From contig NZ_JACJPX010000002.1 of assembly GCF_014696315.1 (NCBI RefSeq), positions 62,001 through 126,000 of the forward strand: DNA of 64,000 nucleotides, written 5' to 3'. Shown here one piece after another: positions 9,120-17,419 of the stretch. This stretch comes from Calothrix membranacea FACHB-236 (GTDB taxonomy: Bacteria; Cyanobacteriota; Cyanobacteriia; Cyanobacteriales; Nostocaceae). Every line of letters begins with the position of its first letter. The first letter of the stretch is position 1. Under the pieces are notes generated by a model, which was given only the letters and a program-made list of their open reading frames with translations, was not told the DNA's origin and did no database searches. Both the position numbers and the translations under genes were made by a program.

Positions 9120-9689
9120 TTACTGAAACACAACACCCCGATAAATTTCTGCCATTGGTAACTCAATACCAACTGAATCAAGAGAAATTGATACTTCTAA
9201 ACCTTTAAATTCACTGAGCAACCAACCTTGAGTTTGCTTACTATAGCGTTCTACAAATGGTTCATCTTGCTCGACTAATAAATATTCGCTAAAACTCACA
9301 ATTGAGCGATATAAACGGAATTTGTTTTGGCGGTCGTAATCTGCGGTGGAAGGAGATAATACTTCAACAATTACCAAAGGATTCAAGACTTCATCTAAAC
9401 GACCATTATTTAATTGCAGTTCACCATCAAAAACCATTACGTCTGGATATACCCCACGTCTATATTCTGGAATCCACAGCCGCAAATCGCTGTTTATTGG
9501 CTCTAATTGAGTATCACGCAATAGGAACTTGAGAAAAGCAAAAATGTTTCCGCTGATGCGGCTGTGTTTGAGCGTTCGTCTGGGAATGTCTACAATTTCT
9601 CCATCTCGATATTCGCTGCGTCCTTCTGCTTTTTCTTCGATGGCGCGATATTCATCCAAAGTGTAGCGGCGCTCGATGGTAGAAATCAT
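9120..9689 (-). CDS. Uma2 family protein (DUF820, PD-(D/E)XK fold)
   Basis: Member of the large cyanobacterial DUF820/Uma2 family of restriction-endonuclease-like proteins, 189 residues. The sequence shows the family layout: YTLDEYRAIE at the N terminus, GEIVDIP, YPDVMVF with the first acidic residue, and LVIVEVLSPSTADYDRQNKFRLY with Glu and Lys of the nuclease-like core. A second Uma2 gene lies at 27.7 kb and is only distantly similar. These genes occur in many copies in Nostoc genomes and their role is not established. It is read in the same direction as the neighbouring acetyltransferase, 67 bp away. Confidence 0.9.
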   Translation of the reverse strand: MISTIERRYTLDEYRAIEEKAEGRSEYRDGEIVDIPRRTLKHSRISGNIFAFLKFLLRDTQLEPINSDLRLWIPEYRRGVYPDVMVFDGELQLNNGRLDEVLNPLVIVEVLSPSTADYDRQNKFRLYRSIVSFSEYLLVEQDEPFVERYSKQTQGWLLSEFKGLEVSISLDSVGIELPMAEIYRGVVFQ

Positions 9690-9923
9690 AAGTCGTAGGC
9701 GATCGCATTACTTGTAGGACAACAAGATTATTTTGTCATAGATTTAGTAGTGAGGTGATGTGAGCGATTACCCCTCGCAAAAAGCGATCGCTCATTACAC
9801 TGGGAATAAGAGTCATTATTCTCGCGATCGCCTTTTTTTCCCAATCCCCAAACCCCTATCTCAAGATTGCTACCATTTATTTTTACTCTCAGTTAAATTG
9901 AGAATTTCCATTTTGAACTGTTT

Positions 9924-12704
9924 ATGAAGTTACGCTCATACATGCTTATAGGTTTATTACTGAGTTTGCTGCTTAGTACTGCGCCAATTTCTGGAAATCT
10001 GACTAACGCAGCAACACCCGCAACTGTCACACCTGTATCTGGTCTTGCACTTTCTCAGGGTGTGCAAAAAACTGTATTGGACAATGGTTTAACAGTACTT
10101 ACTAAAGAAGTGCATACTGCACCTGTGGTCAGCGTGCAAGTATGGTATAAAGTCGGCTCTCGCAATGAAGGTAAAGGCGAAAGTGGTATCTCCCACCAAT
10201 TAGAGCATTTGATGTTTAAAGGTACTAAAGAACGCCCTGTGCAGTTTGGGCGGTTATTTAGTGCTTTAGGTAGTCAGTTCAATGCTTTTACTAGTTACGA
10301 CGAAACAGTATACTTTGGCACAGTGCAGCGAGACAAGCTGGAAGCACTGCTGACTTTAGAAGCCGATCGCATGGAAAATTCCTTAATTGGGACTGAGCAA
10401 CTAACGAGTGAAAAACGGGTGGTAATATCCGAGTTACAAGGATATGAAAATTCACCTGGCTATCGTTTGAGTAAAGCAGTGATGCAAGCTGCATTTCCCA
10501 ATCGTGCTTATGGTTTACCTGTGGGAGGAACAAAAGCCGATGTGGAGCAATTTAGTGTAGAGCAGGTACGTAATTATTACCAAAGATATTACAGCCCAGA
10601 AAATGCCACTTTGGTAATTACAGGCGATTTTGCTACAGAACCGACGCTCAAGGCTGTAAAAGAGACTTTTGGCAAGGTTACACCACGACCAAAACAAGCT
10701 ACAAGTTTACAAAAACCAAAGCTGGTAGCGAATCCTGCTAATACTCCAGTGGCAAAAAAAGCACCGATTGTTTTAAAGCAACCTGGAAGTGCTGCATTAC
10801 TACAAGCTGTGTATCCTCTACCAGATATCAAACATCCTGATGTGCCAGCAATTGATGTAATGGATATGATCCTCACAGGTGGACGTAATTCTCGGCTGTA
10901 TCAGGCTTTAGTAGAATCTGGACTTGCTAGTTCAGTTAGTGGTAGCGCCGCCGAACTGATCGAGCCGGGATGGTATGAAATTAATGCTACAGCGGCTCCT
11001 GGTAAAGAGTTAACGAAAATTTCCCAAGTACTGCAACAATCTTTGGCAAAACTGCAACAGCAGCCAGTTACTACGGAAGAGTTGAACCGCGCTAAAACTC
11101 AACTACAAGCTTCATTTATTCTGAGTAACCAAGACATCACCAGCCAAGCCAACCAACTGGGATATAACCAAACTATTGCCGGAGATTACCATTTTGTTGA
11201 AAAGTATTTAGCTGCGATCGCAAAAGTTACGCCACAAGATGTGCAACGGGTGGCGAAAACTTACCTCAATCTGGATAAACAAACCATTGGTTTCTTTGAA
11301 CCAACTCAAGCTGATGGTCAACAAGCCTCTGCTGGTGGTTCAGGTCGCACCGTGGAAAACTTTAGCCCTGGAAAACCTGTAGATCCAGCAGAACTGGCGA
11401 AATACTTACCTCCTGCTACCTCAGCTACCAGTTCTAGCAAACAAGCTTTACCAGAACAGTTTACCTTGGCAAATGGCTTGCGGGTTCTGCTGTTACCCGA
11501 CCACAGTGTTCCAACAATTAATCTCAACGGACAAATTGATGCTGGTACGGAATTTGATGGTAATCAAAAAGCTGGACTAGCAAATTTAACTGCTAGAAAC
11601 TTAATGAATGGCACAAAAACTCAAAATGCTCTGGGTTTGGCGAAAACCTTAGAAGATAGAGGAGCTGATCTAGATTTTAGTGCCAGTCGTGAAGGAGTCA
11701 GTATTAACGGTCAAGGGTTGTCAGCCAATCTGCCCATATTAATTAAAACTTTGGGCGATGTAGTACAAAATGCTACCTTCCCCGCCGACCAGTTAGAACT
11801 GACACGACAACGGGCGCTAACGGGTTTGAAAGTGCAACTTGATGACCCTCAAACTCTAGCTAGAAGAGTATTCCAGCAAGCAATTTACCCAGAAAATCAT
11901 CCCTTCCACAGCTTCCCTACAGCTGATACTTTAAAGAGTATTACTCGTGATGATTTGGTTAGCTTTTACCAAGAACATTACCGACCAGATACCACAACGA
12001 TTGCACTCGTAGGTGATTTTAACCCAACTCAAGTAAAAGCTTTACTCAATAAGACTTTTGGCAAATGGCAAGTCAAGGGTAAGCCGCCAACTCTTAACCT
12101 ACCTAAAGTAGATTTACCTACGACTTTGACACGTTTAAACAAGGTAATTCCTGGCAAAGCCGAAGCCATTACTTATATCGGTTACAGCAGTATCTCGCGC
12201 AAAGACCCGCGTTTCTACGCAGCAATGGTGCTGAATCAAATTTTAGGTGGCGATACCTTATCTAGCCGCTTGGGTACAGAAGTGCGCGATCGCCAAGGTT
12301 TAACCTACGGGATTTATAGCTACTTTACTGCGGGAATTAATCCTGGCCCCTTCTTTATCCAGATGCAGACAGATCCCCAAGATGCCGAGAAAGCGATCGC
12401 CAGTACCTTGGCGTTACTCAAACAAGTACGCGAACAAGGCGTGACGGAAGCAGAATTTAACACCGCCAAACGTTCTCTTGCCAACAGCTACCCTGTAGAG
12501 TTAGCTAATCCCAGCGATTTAGCATCTACAATTTTGAGCAATTCCGTCTCTGGACTTTCAGCGAAAGAAATTCGTGAGTATCCTCAGCACATTGAGTCAG
12601 TAAAAATGTCAGATGTGCAGGAGGTAATTCAGGAACTAATTAAACCAGAGAATGTAGTCATTGTTACAGCAGGTTCACCTCCCACTGTATCCAAAGGCAA
12701 CTAA
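9924..12704 (+). CDS. M16 family zinc peptidase, two-domain, exported
   Basis: Insulinase/processing-peptidase type metallopeptidase of 926 residues with an N-terminal signal segment (MKLRSYMLIGLLLSLLLST), so probably periplasmic or membrane-facing. The N-terminal half has the inverted zinc motif HQLEH (near residue 90) and the downstream glutamate in the ISELQGYENSP region. The C-terminal half repeats the fold, with LTARNLMNGT in the equivalent position, but lacks HxxEH. It therefore has one catalytic and one non-catalytic half in a single chain. The second half contains the usual Arg/Tyr region (DRQGLTYGIYSYF). Substrate unknown. It is a single gene with no obvious operon partner. Confidence 0.93.
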   Translation: MKLRSYMLIGLLLSLLLSTAPISGNLTNAATPATVTPVSGLALSQGVQKTVLDNGLTVLTKEVHTAPVVSVQVWYKVGSRNEGKGESGISHQLEHLMFKGTKERPVQFGRLFSALGSQFNAFTSYDETVYFGTVQRDKLEALLTLEADRMENSLIGTEQLTSEKRVVISELQGYENSPGYRLSKAVMQAAFPNRAYGLPVGGTKADVEQFSVEQVRNYYQRYYSPENATLVITGDFATEPTLKAVKETFGKVTPRPKQATSLQKPKLVANPANTPVAKKAPIVLKQPGSAALLQAVYPLPDIKHPDVPAIDVMDMILTGGRNSRLYQALVESGLASSVSGSAAELIEPGWYEINATAAPGKELTKISQVLQQSLAKLQQQPVTTEELNRAKTQLQASFILSNQDITSQANQLGYNQTIAGDYHFVEKYLAAIAKVTPQDVQRVAKTYLNLDKQTIGFFEPTQADGQQASAGGSGRTVENFSPGKPVDPAELAKYLPPATSATSSSKQALPEQFTLANGLRVLLLPDHSVPTINLNGQIDAGTEFDGNQKAGLANLTARNLMNGTKTQNALGLAKTLEDRGADLDFSASREGVSINGQGLSANLPILIKTLGDVVQNATFPADQLELTRQRALTGLKVQLDDPQTLARRVFQQAIYPENHPFHSFPTADTLKSITRDDLVSFYQEHYRPDTTTIALVGDFNPTQVKALLNKTFGKWQVKGKPPTLNLPKVDLPTTLTRLNKVIPGKAEAITYIGYSSISRKDPRFYAAMVLNQILGGDTLSSRLGTEVRDRQGLTYGIYSYFTAGINPGPFFIQMQTDPQDAEKAIASTLALLKQVREQGVTEAEFNTAKRSLANSYPVELANPSDLASTILSNSVSGLSAKEIREYPQHIESVKMSDVQEVIQELIKPENVVIVTAGSPPTVSKGN

Positions 12705-13010
12705 TTGTTTGATATGTAGCGTGTGTTGTCGCGCCGCAACGCACCGACTCACTAGTCAGGGCTGTCATTTGTTCCAATACTACTCGGTTAAGGATTTTCA
12801 ACTCGGAATTTAGTTTGGGGAAAAGGTGAAAGGGTAAGGGTTCAAGGTTTTTTCTTGCCCTTTCCCCTTTTGCCCTTAAGCGACAAAATATTCACTTGCT
12901 TTTTGTGACAAATTGCCCTGAAAATAAGAAATAAGCTCTAAAAGCTAGAGAATAGAAGAAAACAAGTAATAACAATTAAAAATAGTAAATCTATCTTCGA
13001 TCAAACATAA
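12705..13010. other. Spacer with a short inverted repeat of the GTGTGTT/AACGCACC family
   Basis: No gene is visible. At 12719-12750 there is a copy of a short palindromic repeat (GTGTGTTGTCGCG then CGCAACGCACC) that recurs in many spacers of this window. The rest is AT-rich and probably holds the promoter of the following small secreted protein. Confidence 0.6.
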
Positions 13011-13439
13011 GTGAGACAAGTAGTTAATCAGGGTTTGCTGGGAGTAGTGATTGCGATTATTACTGTGACAGCAATCAACATACCAGGTGTATCTGCCCAA
13101 AATAAGCCCAAATGCATCAGCCAAATTACCGGGAAAGCAGGTAATCTCTTCTCTGGTGAATGCATACCTAATCGGCTTTGGATCAACCCCAGCTATGGTA
13201 CAGAATATGCACGGTTAATGCGTATTGCTATCAAAGCTGCTGCTAATAAGGATGATTACGATACAGCATTTATTAATTTTTCTAGGGCACAAGGAATCTC
13301 AGGCGTAACAGATTCAGAAGTACGCCGGGGGCTGTTGGGTGCAATTTTGGCGAAATCACTCCAAAAAAATCCTGTGCAGGGCTATTTTCCGTCAAGAATT
13401 TGGCTATTAGTTACTGGTGAATTTAGCGAGGGAGGCTAA
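13011..13439 (+). CDS. Small secreted hypothetical protein
   Basis: 142-residue protein that I do not recognise as a named family. It begins with GTG and an N-terminal signal peptide (GLLGVVIAIITVTAI) with a likely cleavage site after VSAQ. The mature part is about 110 residues with two cysteines (KCISQ and GECIP) that could form a disulfide, and a helical C-terminal half (ARLMRIAIKAAANKDDYDTA) that resembles a short TPR-like helix pair. No strong Shine-Dalgarno was found, so the exact start is uncertain, but the signal peptide supports it. It sits alone between the M16 peptidase and the MarR/ABC operon. Confidence 0.7.
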   Translation: MRQVVNQGLLGVVIAIITVTAINIPGVSAQNKPKCISQITGKAGNLFSGECIPNRLWINPSYGTEYARLMRIAIKAAANKDDYDTAFINFSRAQGISGVTDSEVRRGLLGAILAKSLQKNPVQGYFPSRIWLLVTGEFSEGG

Positions 13440-13545
13440 AAATCAATTTAAAATTCCAATAAACAGCAGTAAAAGCCCAAGGGTAAATAGCCGAGAATCG
13501 CAAAACCTTAAAGCTGCAAAGAAGCCGTGTTGTTTTCCCTCTAAA

Positions 13546-14010
13546 TTAAGGAGCTTTTTTAACTTCTGTTTGCTCAAAGACATTTTTTAGTAGAGTTAAA
13601 CCTTCTTCAATGTGCGATACTTCTTCTGGTGTTAGACTCTCGAGAATATCAGCAATATGAGCGCGAGTAGTTGCTTGGGATTGCTGTAACAAAAGTTTTC
13701 CCGTTTCGGTTAAATTCAGAACTATTCGCCGCCGTTCTTGAGGATGATCTGTACGTTGCACTAAATCGCGTTGTACTAAGCGTTCAATTGTTGTTGATGC
13801 TGTAGCGCAGGTAACTCCTAAATGCTCTGCTACCTCAGATAATGATGCACCAGGATTGCGGTTGAGAAAAGCTAGCGATCGCAACTGAGGTATCGATAGA
13901 GATTCAGCATTGTGACTACGCATATCTGCTCGAATAAACCGCATCAGCAAGGGAACTGTTTCCATTACTCTCGCAGCACATTCTTCTGTGGGTTTTCCGA
14001 GCTTGGGCAT
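13546..14010 (-). CDS. MarR family transcriptional regulator
   Basis: 154-residue winged-helix repressor of the MarR type. The wHTH is seen as LSIPQLRSLAFLNRNPGASLSEVAEHLGV, with the recognition helix in TCATASTTIERLVQRDLV and the wing in RTDHPQERRRIVLNL. The start is supported by AGGAG shortly before the ATG. It is the last gene of an operon with an ABC exporter (permease stop 13 bp upstream), the classic arrangement for a ligand-responsive repressor that controls its own drug or metabolite exporter. The ligand is unknown. Confidence 0.92.
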   Translation of the reverse strand: MPKLGKPTEECAARVMETVPLLMRFIRADMRSHNAESLSIPQLRSLAFLNRNPGASLSEVAEHLGVTCATASTTIERLVQRDLVQRTDHPQERRRIVLNLTETGKLLLQQSQATTRAHIADILESLTPEEVSHIEEGLTLLKNVFEQTEVKKAP

Positions 14011-14023
14011 CTTTTTCTCCTAA

Positions 14024-14878
14024 TTACATAGCCACCCGTGGGTACAGTCTTCCACAGATGATAGTCAAGCCTATTAATGTTAGCAAGAGAATTGTACAGT
14101 CCAGACTAAACCCATAGATACTGGAACCGTTGGCAATCATTGTACCGCGTAAGGCATCAACTTCATAAGTTAAGGGATTGATACTAGAAATCAGATGCAA
14201 CCAACTTGGCATAAGTGATAAAGGATAGATGGCATTACTCGCAAAAAACAAGGGCATGGTAATTAGTTGCCCTATACCTGTAAACCTTTCTCTACTTCTT
14301 ACCAGACAGCCAATAATTAATGAAAAAACACAAAAACAGGCTGCACCTAACAGCACAATTATCACTACTTTGAGAATAGCCCAAGGATGTAGGTTGAGCT
14401 TGACACCTAATAGCAACGCTAATCCATAGATAATTACTATTTGTGATAAGCTCCTAACTCCACAGGCTACAGCTTTACCCAGCACCATTGCAGCGCGGGG
14501 TATGGGACTGGCGAGGAATTTATGCACAATTCCTAAATCTCGCTCCCAAATCAGTGTCATCCCACCAGTGAAAATGGCTACAAAAAGTACGCTTTGAGCC
14601 AGAATCCCCGGAGCCATAAATTCTAAATAAGATAAGTCTCCCGTGGGGATAGCGCGAGTGCGGGTAAAAACTTGCCCAAATACCAATAGCCACAATGCAG
14701 GTTGTACGCCCCGAATTAATAAATCATAGGGATCGTGGCGCAGTTTACGTATTTCTAGTTCAGCGATCACAAGAGTTTTGCTAAATAATTCTGCGATCGC
14801 AGAAATAAAATTACCTCTATTTCTAGGCTGAGGATCAACCCAACCGCTGAGCATTACGTCTGGTTCTTGCTGTGTCAC
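14024..14878 (-). CDS. ABC-2 type transporter permease
   Basis: Inner-membrane permease of 284 residues, partner of the upstream ATPase in an exporter of the DrrAB (daunorubicin-resistance) type. Six hydrophobic segments are visible, with the family signature around LEFMAPGILAQSVLFVAIFTGGMTLIWERDLG and the conserved end NPLTYEVDALR. The GTG start overlaps the ATPase gene by 44 bp; an ATG at 14854 would still overlap by 20 bp and is an alternative. The overlap suggests translational coupling. The substrate is unknown; the MarR neighbour points to a toxic small molecule. Confidence 0.92.
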   Translation of the reverse strand: MTQQEPDVMLSGWVDPQPRNRGNFISAIAELFSKTLVIAELEIRKLRHDPYDLLIRGVQPALWLLVFGQVFTRTRAIPTGDLSYLEFMAPGILAQSVLFVAIFTGGMTLIWERDLGIVHKFLASPIPRAAMVLGKAVACGVRSLSQIVIIYGLALLLGVKLNLHPWAILKVVIIVLLGAACFCVFSLIIGCLVRSRERFTGIGQLITMPLFFASNAIYPLSLMPSWLHLISSINPLTYEVDALRGTMIANGSSIYGFSLDCTILLLTLIGLTIICGRLYPRVAM

Positions 14879-15689
14879 GATAACTAACTCCTGATGCTAA
14901 TTCGGCCCCTGTATAGTGAATAAACACATCGTCCAAAGTGGCGTTTGGTGTATCTAAAGCAGCTTTTAAATCTGTGGGTGAGCCAGTTGTAATCACCTTA
15001 CCCTGATTCATAATCGCTACGCGATCGCACAAACTGTCTGCTTCTTCTAAAAAGTGAGTAGTTAAAAATATAGTTGTACCGTAATCTATACGGAGTTCCT
15101 GTACTAAATTCCAGACTTGGTTGCGCGCCACCGGGTCGAGTCCCACTGTTGGCTCATCGAGGAACATAATTTGAGGACGATGCAAGATGGATTGGGCAAT
15201 TTCTAGTTTACGAATCATCCCCCCAGAATAATTTCTCACCAAACGATGAGCTGCTTCCGCTAAACCCATAAATTCCAACACATCACGGATACGCTGTTGG
15301 CGACGCTGAGACGGAATGTCATACAGCTTGGCAAAGATTAAGAGATTTTCATAGCCTGTGAGACTCCCATCTGCAGAGAGTGCTTGTGGTACATAACCAA
15401 TGGCTCTTCTTACAGCCTGAGGTTGATGAGTTACATCATAACCAGCTATGGTTGCTCTACCAGCACTGGGCGGTAGTAGCGTTGTCAACATCTTAATTAC
15501 TGTGCTTTTCCCTGCTCCATTGGGGCCAAGCAAGCCGAACACTTCACCTGCTGCTACAGATAAATTCAAGCCATCGACAGCGGTGAAGTTGTCGAAACGA
15601 CGTGTGAGTTCATGAGTGTCCAATATAAGCGATTCCGGAAAGTTAGTAGGACTTTCCAATCGGTCTGCTCTTCCTGTCAATTTTGTCAC
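14835..15689 (-). CDS. ABC transporter ATP-binding protein (DrrA-like)
   Basis: Cytoplasmic ATPase of 284 residues that drives the adjacent ABC-2 permease. All nucleotide-binding motifs are present: Walker A GPNGAGKST (near residue 55), Q-loop region GYVPQALS, signature NYSGGM (near 155), Walker B IMFLDEPTVGLDP, and the H-loop TTHF. The C-terminal tail LDDVFIHYTGAEL is typical of DrrA/ABC-2 ATPases. It is the first gene of the three-gene exporter-MarR operon and starts with GTG. The first 25 residues before the ABC domain are not conserved. Confidence 0.93.
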   Translation of the reverse strand: MTKLTGRADRLESPTNFPESLILDTHELTRRFDNFTAVDGLNLSVAAGEVFGLLGPNGAGKSTVIKMLTTLLPPSAGRATIAGYDVTHQPQAVRRAIGYVPQALSADGSLTGYENLLIFAKLYDIPSQRRQQRIRDVLEFMGLAEAAHRLVRNYSGGMIRKLEIAQSILHRPQIMFLDEPTVGLDPVARNQVWNLVQELRIDYGTTIFLTTHFLEEADSLCDRVAIMNQGKVITTGSPTDLKAALDTPNATLDDVFIHYTGAELASGVSYRDTARTRRNAQRLG

Positions 15690-15809
15690 AAGTCAGATGC
15701 ACTTCCTTGAGAATTAATTTAGGTTATCTAATTATTAGCTTCTCATATATTTACTGTAAGTCAATAGTCTGGTTGTAGAAAAATAGACTTCTTGCACGAA
15801 TACAAAACT

Positions 15810-15907
15810 TACCCTCATCCCCCAGCCCCTTCTCCCAAAATTAGGAGAAGGGGAGCCAATATCAAACTCCCTCTCCCATGCATGGGAGAGGGATTTAGGG
15901 TGAGGGC
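15810..15907. repeat. Double-hairpin dispersed repeat in spacer
   Basis: Two hairpins lie side by side. CCTTCTCC pairs with GGAGAAGG around AAAATTA, and CCCTCTCCCATG pairs with CATGGGAGAGGG at 15871-15892. Outer flanks ACCCTCA and TTAGGGTGAGGG pair with one another. Elements with the CCTCATCCCCCAGCCCC start are very common in Nostoc-type genomes. A small minus-strand frame across it is a by-product of the repeat. The rest of the 15690-16129 spacer is AT-rich without visible genes. Confidence 0.75.
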
Positions 15908-16129
15908 AAAGATTCATGCAAGAGGTCTAATTTATCAACTGTTGAATAAGTAAGTTTCGCAAGTTCTGATAATCTACGAGTTGGGGTTGATATGGGAGTT
16001 GTATATACATAACAGGTATAAAAAATTCGCTGATGTGGTGTAATAAGTAAAAGAGGTGTTAAACGCAAAGTATTGCAAAAGTGGAGCAAAGGGGTTTTAA
16101 AGTTAATTTAGTTGTCAGTAATATTAGCT

Positions 16130-16861
16130 ATGGAAGAGTATTACAAAGAAGACCTCGCATTTATTCATGATGTCGGTTTTAATGATTATGCTCTCAAGTC
16201 TGCTCCTGGGATATTGGAAATTCTGGCGCAACACAATATCCGAGAAGGGCTGGTAGTAGACTTAGGTTGTGGTAGCGGTTTATCAGCACAGGAGTTTACC
16301 AAAGCTGGGTATGATGTTTTGGGAATTGATATCTCTGAGTCGATGATTGCGATCGCACGCGCCAGAGTCCCAAATGCTGAGTTTAGGATTGGTTCACTGT
16401 TTGAGGCTGAGATTCCGCCTTGTAATGCTGTGACATCAATAGGTGAATGCCTTAACTACCAGTTTGATGCAAAAAGCGATCGCCAAACCCTAATTAATCT
16501 CTTCCATCGCATATATCACACCTTAAATCCTGGGGGTGTCTTCATTTTCGACATTGCAGAACCAGGACAGGTTACCAAAGGAATCACTAAGGGATTTACT
16601 GAAGGTGAAGACTGGATAGTACTGGTTGAGAAGCAAGAAAATCAAGAGCAAAGCATTTTAACCCGCCGAATTATCAGCTTTCGCAAGGTGGGAAAACACT
16701 ACAGACGGGATGACGAAATCCACTACCAGCAGTTATATACAGTAGAAGATATCGCCAGTGACCTGAGTCGAGTTGGTTTTCAGGTGCAGATGATGCGTAA
16801 TTATGGAGAATATGCTCTACCAAAAGCCCATGTAGCTTTCGTTGCTCATAAGTTCAGTTAG
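16130..16861 (+). CDS. Class I SAM-dependent methyltransferase
   Basis: Soluble methyltransferase of about 243 residues with the Rossmann-type SAM fold. Motif I is LVVDLGCGSGLSAQEF (near residue 40), the acidic residue of motif II is in LGIDIS, and the later NPGGVFIFDIAEPG is motif III. A downstream TRRIISFRKVG segment and a Tyr-rich C terminus fit small-molecule methyltransferases of the Methyltransf_25/11 type. The substrate cannot be told. I chose the ATG at 16130; a TTG six codons earlier is in frame but adds nothing conserved. No operon partners. Confidence 0.88.
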   Translation: MEEYYKEDLAFIHDVGFNDYALKSAPGILEILAQHNIREGLVVDLGCGSGLSAQEFTKAGYDVLGIDISESMIAIARARVPNAEFRIGSLFEAEIPPCNAVTSIGECLNYQFDAKSDRQTLINLFHRIYHTLNPGGVFIFDIAEPGQVTKGITKGFTEGEDWIVLVEKQENQEQSILTRRIISFRKVGKHYRRDDEIHYQQLYTVEDIASDLSRVGFQVQMMRNYGEYALPKAHVAFVAHKFS

Positions 16862-17419
16862 GTTGGAATTAATGAACTCTGGCTATTTAAAATAGCATTC
16901 TATTTATCTTATAATTGACAATTTTTTTATTTAGATATCTTAGATTTTGCTGTGGCAATAATTAAGGTAAGTTAAAGAATCAATAAAAAAGCTTCTTCTT
17001 AAAAAGAATGAAATATAACTGAGAAGCTAGCGGTATTTATTTGAATTATTCCTTGTTGTGTGTTATTTAGAATTTCTTTAATCGGGTTTCAGTTCATTAT
17101 TTCCATTGAATGAATATTGTTATACATCCCTGAGATTCTAATTTGAACTGTTAATTAAACTTTTAATAATCTTTTCTTAACTATCGCAACATAGTTTTAA
17201 AAGTAGCAAAAATATCATGATTTTTCTACTATGAGAGACATAAAAAAGTCTCAAGCCAATTCTTATATATTCGTAATTACTCATGTTAGACACAAGAAAT
17301 AAATAAGTAATTTCGTAGTTTTCGCAAATAGTTAATACTTACAACTTATTCAATTTATTGTGTGATTTAAAAATGAATTGAATAGGAAATTTGTCATCTT
17401 TACATGGAGAATTTAAAGA
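16862..17419. other. AT-rich spacer upstream of the PhoX-type gene
   Basis: 558 bp without a supported gene. It is rich in TTAA tracts (17151, 17163 and 17177) that loosely resemble a Pho box, but the spacing (12 and 14 bp) does not fit the 11-bp period of known boxes. It probably holds the phosphatase promoter. AGGAG-like purines are not seen; ATGGAGAAT lies 16 bp before the start codon. Confidence 0.5.

Noticed and set aside
15735-15917. 60-codon minus-strand frame
   Set aside because: It crosses the double-hairpin dispersed repeat, and such frames recur wherever the element is inserted.
17151-17180. Possible Pho box upstream of the PhoX-type gene
   Set aside because: The TTAA cores are spaced 12 and 14 bp rather than the 11-bp period of cyanobacterial Pho boxes, and the region is AT-rich enough to give such tracts by chance.
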